Notes under the pieces: model-generated
The model's input: the letters and a program-made list of their open reading frames with translations, nothing else
Database searches by the model: none
What the model was told of the DNA's origin: nothing
NCBI GenBank assembly: GCA_938038165.1
Contig: CALHRB010000125.1
Location: 1-13,204, forward strand
DNA from: Candidatus Kapaibacterium sp.
GTDB taxonomy: Bacteria > Bacteroidota > Ignavibacteria > Kapaibacteriales > UBA2268
DNA: 13,204 bases
Reading direction: 5' to 3'
Shown: positions 7,900 to 13,204 of the stretch, piece by piece
Layout of the letters: every line of letters begins with the position of its first letter
How positions within the stretch are numbered: the first letter of the stretch is position 1
Position numbers and translations under genes: made by a program

Positions 7900-8574
7900 A
7901 TGAAGGTTAATAGGAAAACAACAATATTATCAATTGAATCTTCTTCTTATGTTTGCAGCGTGTCAGTTTCAGCTGATGATTTAATGATTGCCGAATACAA
8001 CATATACGAAAGAAATGTACACGACAGGTTGCTTGCAAATCTTGTAAAAAGAATTTTAGAAGATAACGAAATTGGAATGGATGACTTAGATGCTGTAGCT
8101 GTCTCGTCGGGACCCGGCTCTTTTACAGGATTAAGAATAGGTTTTGCTATTGCAAAGGGTTTATGCTATGACGGTCAAATCAAATTTTTAAAGGTTCCGA
8201 CACTAAAAGCTATTGCAAAGGAGCAAAGTGAATTCGCATTATTCACTTCAAGAAATTTTATAGTGTCAGTTATTCACTCAACTGAGAACAAATACTTTAC
8301 TCAAATTTTCGATTTGAGGCTTGACGAACAAAGTGAGGTAGAAATTTTGACACTTGAATCAATCAATCATCGTTTTGATAATAACTATCTTATTGTTGGA
8401 CCTGCAGCAAAAGAGATCAATCCTGAAACACCTGAAATTTGCACAAAACTTTCAGCTTCAACAATTAACAAATTAGCAGAAACCTACTATAAGAACTCTG
8501 CATTTACCGAACCTTCGGAAGCGAGTCCAGACTATTTTCAAAAATTTAAACCAACAGTAGAAAAAGACAAGTAA
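7900..8574 (+). CDS. tsaB: tRNA threonylcarbamoyladenosine biosynthesis protein TsaB
   Basis: TsaB is the non-catalytic actin-fold (ASKHA) partner that binds TsaD and, with TsaE and TsaC, makes the t6A37 modification on tRNAs reading ANN codons. The product is 224 residues, close to the roughly 230 of E. coli TsaB. The N-terminal strand ILSIESSSYVCSVSV (9-23) is the family start, HDRLL (41-45) corresponds to the usual HS-containing segment, and SSGPGSFTGLRIG (69-81) is the diagnostic motif. The C-terminal half is more variable and ends with ASPDYFQKFKPT. The short length and the lack of a TsaD-type HxxxH metal site argue against TsaD. No clear Shine-Dalgarno precedes the ATG. It is followed 7 nt later by the rplM-operon promoter, so it is probably its own transcription unit with some read-through; no hairpin terminator is seen after it, only T9 and A9 runs. 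Confidence 0.93.
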   Translation: MKVNRKTTILSIESSSYVCSVSVSADDLMIAEYNIYERNVHDRLLANLVKRILEDNEIGMDDLDAVAVSSGPGSFTGLRIGFAIAKGLCYDGQIKFLKVPTLKAIAKEQSEFALFTSRNFIVSVIHSTENKYFTQIFDLRLDEQSEVEILTLESINHRFDNNYLIVGPAAKEINPETPEICTKLSASTINKLAETYYKNSAFTEPSEASPDYFQKFKPTVEKDK

Positions 8575-8581
8575 TTTTTTT

Positions 8582-8612
8582 TTGGCAAACTAAAAAAAAA
8601 ACTATAAATTTG
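8582..8612 (+). promoter_or_regulatory. Consensus Bacteroidota promoter of the rplM operon
   Basis: TTG at 8582-8584, a 20-nt spacer, and TAAATTTG at 8605-8612 match the Bacteroidota major-sigma consensus (-33 TTG, -7 TAnnTTTG). Transcription should begin near 8618-8620, giving a leader of about 37 nt to the proposed TTG start of rplM. The same TAAATTTGTA core occurs before tRNA-Val in this window. Confidence 0.75.
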
Positions 8613-8645
8613 TATTCTTTATATTTTCAAGATTGAATTTTAAAC

Positions 8646-8649
8646 GGAG
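8646..8649 (+). promoter_or_regulatory. rplM: Shine-Dalgarno GGAG deciding the rplM start
   Basis: GGAG lies 7 nt before the TTG at 8657 and downstream of the other in-frame TTG at 8633. It therefore supports 8657 as the true start. The earlier TTG has no purine-rich site in front of it. Confidence 0.7.
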
Positions 8650-8656
8650 TAATGTT

Positions 8657-9103
8657 TTGGAAACTGATGCAAAAATAACCAGATCCTACCGGAATGAAGA
8701 TGTTCAAAGGCATTGGTGGATTGTTGATGCAGAGGGTTTAACCCTTGGAAGATTAGCCACTCAGGTCGCAAGGATTTTGCGTGGCAAACATCAACCTTTC
8801 TATACCCCTCATATTGACAATGGGGATTTTGTCATTGTAATAAATGCCCAAAAAATTAATCTTCATCCAAAACGGGCGAACAAAAAGGAATATTATCATA
8901 ATACATTATACCCGGGTGGAGCGAGGTTCAAATCTTACAAAGAAATGATGACAAGCAAGCCTGATTACGTTATTAAACATGCTGTTATGGGAATGTTGCC
9001 AAAAAATATTTTAGGAAGAAAAATTATTAAAAAGTTGAAAGTGTATTCAGGCACAGAACATCCTCACACGGCTCAGAAACCTGAAGTATTAAATTTAAAT
9101 TAA
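8657..9103 (+). CDS. rplM: 50S ribosomal protein L13
   Basis: L13 is an early-assembly large-subunit protein that binds 23S rRNA. From the TTG at 8657 it is 148 residues, near the usual 142-151. It opens with the WWIVDAEGLTLGRLATQVA core (20-38), has the signature MGMLPKNILGRKIIKKLKVY (111-130), and ends with GTEHPHTAQKPE (132-143). No in-frame ATG or GTG lies near the conserved start. A longer reading from TTG 8633 (156 residues) is possible, but it lacks a ribosome binding site and adds eight residues not needed to match the family. An out-of-frame ATG at 8652 opens an eight-codon frame that overlaps the start. It is the first gene of the operon and is followed 37 nt later by rpsI, the normal L13-S9 pairing. 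Confidence 0.95.
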   Translation: METDAKITRSYRNEDVQRHWWIVDAEGLTLGRLATQVARILRGKHQPFYTPHIDNGDFVIVINAQKINLHPKRANKKEYYHNTLYPGGARFKSYKEMMTSKPDYVIKHAVMGMLPKNILGRKIIKKLKVYSGTEHPHTAQKPEVLNLN

Positions 9104-9140
9104 TTTTTTTTGAATATTAATAAATTATTAAGGAACTTAG

Positions 9141-9527
9141 ATGAAAGTTTCACTTGCAACAGGTAGAAGAAAAACCTCAGTAGCACAAGTGAGAATAATA
9201 CCCGGAAACGGTAATATTATCGTAAACAAAATTGATTTTTTCGACTATTTCCCACTCGATGTAAATCGTAAGGATGCTCTTAAACCATTGGAAGTAACCC
9301 AAAGCGTAGGGAAGTTTGATATAATAGCCAAAGTTCATGGTGGAGGAAAGAGCGGTCAAACTGGTGCCATGCAGCTTGCACTCTCGCGAGCATTGGTTAA
9401 TTTCAATGAAGAACTCAAAAGTTCATTACGTGGGGCTGGTCTTCTTACGCGTGATCCGAGAATGGTCGAACGAAAGAAATACGGTCTTAAAAAAGCAAGA
9501 AAAAGATTCCAATTTTCAAAAAGATAA
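9141..9527 (+). CDS. rpsI: 30S ribosomal protein S9
   Basis: S9 is a small-subunit head protein whose C-terminal tail reaches the P-site tRNA. The product is 128 residues, the normal length. It starts with ATGRRKTSVAQVRI (6-19), contains the signature region VHGGGKSGQTGAMQLALSRAL (65-85), and ends in the very basic tail GLKKARKRFQFSKR (115-128) with the expected terminal Lys-Arg. The usual RHGIARAL-like end of the signature reads QLALSRAL here, a lineage variation. AAGGA at 9130-9134 lies 6 nt before the ATG. It is co-transcribed with rplM, and no terminator follows before the rpsB leader. Confidence 0.96.
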   Translation: MKVSLATGRRKTSVAQVRIIPGNGNIIVNKIDFFDYFPLDVNRKDALKPLEVTQSVGKFDIIAKVHGGGKSGQTGAMQLALSRALVNFNEELKSSLRGAGLLTRDPRMVERKKYGLKKARKRFQFSKR

Positions 9528-9545
9528 TTTTTTATTCAATAAGCA

Positions 9546-9601
9546 TGTTCCGGGATTGGTTGTGTGTGGCTATTGGCTGAGCAATCAAAATGAACGGGAC
9601 A
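9546..9601 (+). promoter_or_regulatory. Candidate structured mRNA leader of rpsB
   Basis: In the 102-nt gap before rpsB, TGTTCC (9546-9551) can pair with GGGACA (9596-9601) with one G-U pair, and GATTG (9554-9558) with CAATC (9582-9586) inside it. A competing hairpin, ATTG (9572-9575) with CAAT (9582-9585), would use the same 3' arm. The segment is visibly richer in G and C than other gaps here. In gammaproteobacteria rpsB-tsf is autoregulated by S2 binding its leader, so an S2-responsive element is plausible but unproven. Confidence 0.4.
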
Positions 9602-9629
9602 GAAGTATAACACAATTTAAGGAGTTTTT

Positions 9630-10532
9630 ATGCCATATTCAATATCAATTGAGCAATTACTCGAATCCGGTGCCCATTTCGGGCATTTGACCCGCCGATG
9701 GAATCCAAAAATGTCGAAATTCATTTTCGGAGAAAAAAACGGCATTCATATCATTGACCTCAGAAAAACTCAAATACTGATTGATGTTGCAAAAAATGCA
9801 GTAAATAAAATTGCAAGCGAAGGTAAGATTATATTGTTCATTGGTACAAAGCTTCAGGCTCGCCAACATATCGAAGAGCAAGCAAAAAGTTGCAACATGA
9901 ATTATGTTTCAGAGCGATGGCTTGGAGGAATGCTCACCAACTTTTCAACTATAAGAAAAAGCATCAAAAGACTTGCAACGATAGACAAAATGGAAGTTGA
10001 TGGTACTTTTGACAAAATTACTAAAAAAGAAAGACTTATGCTCACCCGAGAAAGAGACAGATTAAGAAAAGTCTTTGGTGGCATTGAAGATATGACAAGA
10101 CTTCCAGGCGCATTATTCATAGCAGATATTAAAAAAGAGCATATAGCGGTTAAAGAAGCAAAGATTTTGGGCATTCCTGTTATTGCTATTGTTGATACAA
10201 ATTGCGATCCTGATGATATTGATTATCCTATACCGGCTAACGATGATTCTTCTAAAACAATTGAGCTAATAGCAAAAGTTATGGCTGGTGCCATTAAAGA
10301 AGGGAATGAAGTCGCACGACAAAGACAAGCTGAACTTGAAGCATCTTCCGAAAGAGCTTCCAAAGAGACTGAAGAAGTTGTCGAAGAATCACCGCAAATT
10401 AAGAGAAGAATGAGAGAACGAAAAATCAAGAAACCCGATGCTGGTAAGGGTCGGGGTGGTAACAGAAAATCTTTGGTTGAATCAGAAACAGAGCAATCAT
10501 CTTTTTCTGAAACTGAATTAACCGAAGAATAA
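9630..10532 (+). CDS. rpsB: 30S ribosomal protein S2 with long charged C-terminal tail
   Basis: S2 sits at the head-body junction of the small subunit near S1 and the mRNA exit site. Both family signatures are present: LLESGAHFGHLTRRWNPKM (10-28) and PGALFIADIKKEHIAVKEAK (159-178), with the core ending around residue 230 after DTNCDPDDIDYPIPANDDS. The protein has 300 residues against 241 in E. coli. The excess is a low-complexity tail (about 232-300): first Glu/Ser-rich, then a basic patch (KRRMRERKIKK, then GKGRGGNRK), then a Ser/Glu-rich acidic end. AAGGAG at 9619-9624, 5 nt before the ATG, is a strong ribosome binding site and settles the start. tsf follows 40 nt later with no terminator between. 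Confidence 0.96.
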   Translation: MPYSISIEQLLESGAHFGHLTRRWNPKMSKFIFGEKNGIHIIDLRKTQILIDVAKNAVNKIASEGKIILFIGTKLQARQHIEEQAKSCNMNYVSERWLGGMLTNFSTIRKSIKRLATIDKMEVDGTFDKITKKERLMLTRERDRLRKVFGGIEDMTRLPGALFIADIKKEHIAVKEAKILGIPVIAIVDTNCDPDDIDYPIPANDDSSKTIELIAKVMAGAIKEGNEVARQRQAELEASSERASKETEEVVEESPQIKRRMRERKIKKPDAGKGRGGNRKSLVESETEQSSFSETELTEE

Positions 10533-10572
10533 ATAGAAAAAAGATAATTATTAAAAATTTAGAAGGTTAATC

Positions 10573-11427
10573 ATGGCACAGATATCAGCACAGCTTGTTC
10601 AAGAGCTGAGAACAAAAACAGGGGCTGGGATGGGTGATTGCAAACAGGCACTTGTCGAAGCCAATGGTGATATGCAGGCAGCAGTCGAAATATTAAGAAA
10701 AAAAGGTATTGATACCGCCGCAAAAAGGTCTGACAGAGCTTCGAACGAAGGCATAATTTCCGTTAAATCCACTGAAGACGGCAAAACTATCGCTATGGTT
10801 GAAGTGAATTGCGAGACAGATTTTGTGGCAAGAAATCAAGAATTTGTAAATTTTTCTAATCTTTTAGTTGATATAATTTTAAATTATCAACCTAATACAC
10901 TTGATGAACTACTCAGCATTAACATTGACAAAGATTCTGTTTCTGGTCTCTTCAATGAAATTTTAGCAAAATTCAATGAAAAAATTCAGATAAAAAGATT
11001 TGAAATACACAAAACCAATGGTTTCTTTTCGAGTTATGTTCATGCAGGAAGCAAGCTTGCAGTATTGCTTGAAATCAACATTTCAAATCCAGATGAGGAA
11101 ACAAAAATTAAAGTCAGAGACATAGCTATGCAAATTGCTGCAATGAATCCGTTGTTCATTGATAGGAAAAATGTCAGCGAAGATATTATCAGCAAAGAAA
11201 AAGAAATTTATCGTGAAGTTTTGATAAAAGAAGGAAAAAATCCAAATTTTCTTGATAGAATAATCGAAGGTAAGCTGGAAAAGTTCTATCAGGAAAAATG
11301 TCTTCTGGAACAGGTCTTTGTTAAAGATTCCTCGAAAACAATAACTGATGTTTTAAATGATATTTCGAAGAATATTGGGCAGGAAATAAAAGTATTGATG
11401 TTCAAACGTTATACATTAGGTGACTAA
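10573..11427 (+). CDS. tsf: Elongation factor Ts
   Basis: EF-Ts is the guanine nucleotide exchange factor that regenerates EF-Tu-GTP in the cytoplasm. The product is 284 residues (E. coli 283). The N-terminal UBA-like domain carries LRTKTGAGMGDCKQAL (12-27), followed by the diagnostic VNCETDFVARNQEF (78-91) whose TDFVARN contacts EF-Tu. The C-terminus has LLEQVFVKDSSKTITDVL, matching full-length bacterial EF-Ts with both core subdomains rather than the short form. AGAAGG at 10561-10566 lies 6 nt before the ATG. Its place directly after rpsB is the near-universal bacterial arrangement, and pyrH follows after only 8 nt, so the three are translated from one mRNA. Confidence 0.96.
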   Translation: MAQISAQLVQELRTKTGAGMGDCKQALVEANGDMQAAVEILRKKGIDTAAKRSDRASNEGIISVKSTEDGKTIAMVEVNCETDFVARNQEFVNFSNLLVDIILNYQPNTLDELLSINIDKDSVSGLFNEILAKFNEKIQIKRFEIHKTNGFFSSYVHAGSKLAVLLEINISNPDEETKIKVRDIAMQIAAMNPLFIDRKNVSEDIISKEKEIYREVLIKEGKNPNFLDRIIEGKLEKFYQEKCLLEQVFVKDSSKTITDVLNDISKNIGQEIKVLMFKRYTLGD

Positions 11428-11435
11428 TTTTAACA

Positions 11436-12155
11436 ATGAGCGAAAAGCCAATTTATAACAGAGTGCTTCTCAAATTGAGCGGTGAAGCTTTAATGGGTGA
11501 TCTTGAATTTGGTATAGATCCTGATACACTCCATTCATTTGCCGAAGAAATAAAATCAGTCCATTCTCTTGGAGTCCAGATTGGAATTGTTATAGGTGGG
11601 GGTAACATTTTTAGGGGTATCAAATCAGCTGCTCACGGGATACATCAAGTTTCGGGTGATAATATGGGGATGTTAGCTACTGTGATAAACTGTATAGCTT
11701 TTCAAAATGCCCTCGAACATATTGGCATTCATACCAGGTTGCAAACTGCAATAAAAATGGAGCAAATAGCTGAACCGTTCATCAGACGAAGAGCTATTCG
11801 GCATCTGGAAAAAGGTAGGGTTGTTCTTTTCGGAGCTGGAACGGGGAGTCCATATTTTACAACTGACACAGCTGCAGTTCTAAGAGCAATTGAAATTGAG
11901 GCTGATATCATACTCAAAGGCACAAAAGTTGATGGTGTTTATGATAGTGATCCTGTTCTAAACGAAAATGCCAGAATGTTCAGCGAGATATCTTATCTTG
12001 ATGTAATTCAAAAAAATCTTAGAGTGATGGATCAAACAGCCATTACGTTGAGTAAAGAACATAAATTACCTATGAAAGTATTTAATATTAACAAAAAAGG
12101 TAATCTAAAGAAAATTATTACAGGTGAATATCTTGGAACTTTAGTTAGCTCTTAA
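11436..12155 (+). CDS. pyrH: Uridylate (UMP) kinase
   Basis: PyrH phosphorylates UMP to UDP with ATP; it is a homohexameric enzyme of the amino-acid-kinase fold and is usually GTP-activated and UTP-inhibited. The product is 239 residues (E. coli 241). Visible motifs are KLSGEALMG (13-21) at the ATP site, GGGNIFRG (54-61), GDNMGMLA (74-81), the UMP-binding GTGSPYFTTDTAA (135-147), and KVDGVYDSDP (164-173). It belongs to the UMP kinase group rather than aspartokinase or glutamate kinase, as the GDNMGMLAT and SPYFTTDTAA motifs show. No strong ribosome binding site precedes it; an AGGTGA 12 nt upstream lies inside the end of tsf, which suggests coupling to tsf translation. The rpsB-tsf-pyrH-frr order is widely conserved. 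Confidence 0.96.
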   Translation: MSEKPIYNRVLLKLSGEALMGDLEFGIDPDTLHSFAEEIKSVHSLGVQIGIVIGGGNIFRGIKSAAHGIHQVSGDNMGMLATVINCIAFQNALEHIGIHTRLQTAIKMEQIAEPFIRRRAIRHLEKGRVVLFGAGTGSPYFTTDTAAVLRAIEIEADIILKGTKVDGVYDSDPVLNENARMFSEISYLDVIQKNLRVMDQTAITLSKEHKLPMKVFNINKKGNLKKIITGEYLGTLVSS

Positions 12156-12174
12156 TATTTCAAAGGAGATACTG

Positions 12175-12735
12175 ATGGAACTAAATGAAACATTAAATAA
12201 AACCAAAGAAGTGATGGCGAAGTCGCTTGAATTTACAAAACAACAACTATCGAAAATCAGAACCGGCAGAGCTTCTGCTAATCTTGTTGATAATGTGAAG
12301 GTTGATTATTACGGATCTATGACGCCTATTTCTCAGGTTGCAAACATCTCTGCACCCGATGCAAGAACTATCATAATTCAACCCTGGGATAGGGGGACAT
12401 TACTGGCAATAGAAAAAGCTATACAGCAAGCTGACCTCGGATTTAATCCGATGAACGATGGCAATGTTATCAGAATACCAGTTCCACCTCTTACTGAAGA
12501 AAGACGCAAAGAATTCGTTAAGCTTGCAAAAAAATATGCTGAAGAAGGTAAAATCGCAATTAGAAATATAAGACGAGATCAAATCGAATTAATTAGAAAA
12601 TCTGAGAAAGAGAAAAAAATCACCGAGGACGACAAAATAAGCGGCGAAGAAGAAATCCAGAAAATCACTGATGAGTTCATAAAAAAAATTGATGCTTTAG
12701 CTTCTCAAAAAGAGAAAGAATTACTTGATAATTAG
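12175..12735 (+). CDS. frr: Ribosome recycling factor
   Basis: RRF, with EF-G, splits the post-termination ribosome into subunits. The product is 186 residues (E. coli 185), so it is full length. IRTGRASANLVD (28-39), the beta-domain stretch SAPDARTIIIQPWD (59-72), and the signature NDGNVIRIPVPPLTEERR (94-111) are all present. The C-terminal helix is strongly charged, as expected for the three-helix bundle. AAAGGAG at 12162-12168, 6 nt before the ATG, fixes the start. It is the last gene of the translation operon; 53 nt later comes a tRNA gene with its own promoter. No good terminator is seen between them. Confidence 0.96.
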   Translation: MELNETLNKTKEVMAKSLEFTKQQLSKIRTGRASANLVDNVKVDYYGSMTPISQVANISAPDARTIIIQPWDRGTLLAIEKAIQQADLGFNPMNDGNVIRIPVPPLTEERRKEFVKLAKKYAEEGKIAIRNIRRDQIELIRKSEKEKKITEDDKISGEEEIQKITDEFIKKIDALASQKEKELLDN

Positions 12736-12743
12736 ATTCTTCT

Positions 12744-12773
12744 TTGAAATTCTAATTAAGATTGTTAAATTTG
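12744..12773 (+). promoter_or_regulatory. Consensus Bacteroidota promoter of tRNA-Val
   Basis: TTG at 12744-12746, a spacer of exactly 19 nt, and TAAATTTG at 12766-12773 match the TTG/TAnnTTTG consensus fully. Transcription would begin near 12780, about 9 nt before the tRNA. It allows the tRNA to be expressed independently of the frr operon. Confidence 0.75.
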
Positions 12774-12788
12774 TACTTTAAATCTTAA

Positions 12789-12863
12789 GGGTCCTTAGCT
12801 CAGCTGGTCTAGAGCGCTTCCTTGACGCGGAAGAGGTCACAGATTCGAATTCTGTAGGACCCA
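12789..12863 (+). tRNA. tRNA-Val (anticodon GAC)
   Basis: A full cloverleaf can be drawn. The acceptor stem is GGGTCCT (12789-12795) with AGGACCC (12856-12862) and discriminator A at 12863. The D stem is GCTC (12798-12801) with GAGC (12812-12815). The anticodon stem is CTTCC (12817-12821) with GGAAG (12829-12833), around loop TTGACGC with anticodon GAC at 12824-12826. The T stem is ACAGA with TCTGT around TTCGAAT. GAC reads valine codons GUC and GUU. The 3' CCA is not encoded (CAA follows the discriminator) and must be added by the CCA-adding enzyme. Confidence 0.95.
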
Positions 12864-13070
12864 CAACCTTTCGGATTTCTACTTCACTCAACTTACTGAT
12901 AAAGCATCTTGGAGGTTCTTTTGATTTGCTCAGCCTTATTGATTTAATATTTCAATCATATTTCTTTTAAGGACTAATTAGATATTTTTATCAATCTGAA
13001 AAATTTTAATATATTGGTTCGTTATTATATTAATAATTAATTTAAACATAAAATCACGTAAAATATTTCT

Positions 13071-13204
13071 ATGGATTATTCTCAGAATTTAGTAGTTGAG
13101 GAAACCAAGGATAAATATCGGTCAATGGACCCTCACGTCGAACAATTTGTCAGTGATTGTAAAATTAAATTTAAGAAAATAGATGAAAAATTGCTGAGAA
13201 AAGC
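13071..13204 (+). CDS. 5' end of an unidentified protein, possibly RelA/SpoT-type (p)ppGpp synthetase/hydrolase
   Basis: An ATG at 13071 opens a frame that stays open to the window end (44 complete codons). It begins MDYSQNLVVEETKDKYRSM and continues to VSDCKIKFKKIDEKLLRKA. The pattern of a short variable head followed by 'I-D-x-x-L-L-R-K-A' resembles the lead-in to the HD domain of long RelA/SpoT homologues, where a YEFAxxAH-type helix normally comes next. That diagnostic part lies outside the window, so the identification is only a suggestion. No Shine-Dalgarno and no consensus promoter were recognised upstream. The 207 nt between the tRNA and this frame hold nothing else I can name. Confidence 0.4.
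   Translation, partial: MDYSQNLVVEETKDKYRSMDPHVEQFVSDCKIKFKKIDEKLLRK

Noticed and set aside
8575..8600. T9 and A9 runs after tsaB as a terminator hairpin
   Set aside because: Pure A/T pairing without a GC stem is not a convincing intrinsic terminator; the segment is better explained as spacer with the rplM promoter.
8633..8656. TTG at 8633 as the start of rplM
   Set aside because: It has no ribosome binding site, and a later TTG has GGAG at the right distance and gives a normal L13 length.
9337..9690. A 117-codon + strand frame overlapping rpsI, the rpsB leader and the start of rpsB
   Set aside because: It overlaps two certain genes in another frame, lacks recognisable motifs, and is best explained as chance.
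12731..12756. Hairpin ATTAGA...TCTAAT over the frr stop codon as a terminator
   Set aside because: The stem is AT-rich with a bulge, no T-run follows, and it overlaps the -33 element of the tRNA promoter.
12789..12863. tRNA-Val as an integration site for a mobile element
   Set aside because: No duplicated tRNA 3' end, integrase or phage gene is seen in the downstream sequence available.

Overview
The window is an AT-rich bacterial chromosome segment, almost all of it core metabolism and translation genes. Three things point to the Bacteroidota/Chlorobiota (FCB) side of the tree. A surface protein carries a C-terminal type IX secretion (T9SS) sorting domain. Two promoters match the Bacteroidota consensus (TTG, about 19-20 nt, TAnnTTTG). 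The gene string rplM-rpsI-rpsB-tsf-pyrH-frr is of a kind found in that group. Several genes also have clear Shine-Dalgarno sequences, and the 2-oxoglutarate dehydrogenase is a fused E2-E1 protein. That combination fits an Ignavibacteria/Kapabacteria- or Rhodothermia-like lineage better than a classical Bacteroides or Flavobacterium. The placement is inference; there is no rRNA gene here to confirm it.

Layout. (1) Bases 1-4697 hold two TCA-cycle genes on the + strand. The first is the 3' part of a Kgd-type fused 2-oxoglutarate dehydrogenase, whose reading frame is already open at base 1, so its real start lies outside the window. The second is class II fumarase fumC. A near-perfect 11-bp-arm palindrome lies between them. 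(2) A strong bidirectional terminator at about 4733-4769 separates fumC from a convergent minus-strand gene (4789-7326). That gene encodes an 845-residue secreted protein with a signal peptide, a right-handed beta-helix, a LamG-like domain and a T9SS sorting tail. (3) A 573-bp gene-free stretch (7327-7899) is very AT-rich, with T-tracts in its left half and A-tracts in its right half. (4) From 7900 rightwards all genes are on the + strand: tsaB, then a translation operon rplM, rpsI, rpsB, tsf, pyrH, frr started by a consensus promoter at 8582-8612. After it comes tRNA-Val(GAC) with its own consensus promoter. The 5' end of a further gene, possibly a RelA/SpoT-type (p)ppGpp enzyme, is cut by the window end.

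How the genes work together. Kgd makes succinyl-CoA and FumC hydrates fumarate, so the first block serves the oxidative TCA cycle. The second block serves protein synthesis: ribosomal proteins L13, S9 and S2, elongation factor Ts, ribosome recycling factor, tRNA-Val and the t6A tRNA-modification factor TsaB, with UMP kinase feeding nucleotide supply. The T9SS cargo protein is the only accessory-type gene. I see no CRISPR array, insertion sequence, integrase, phage gene or toxin-antitoxin pair, and no convincing new multigene system. The points most worth a second look are the fused Kgd, the kgd-fumC palindrome, the structured rpsB leader, the TTG start of rplM and the asymmetric A/T-tract intergenic region.
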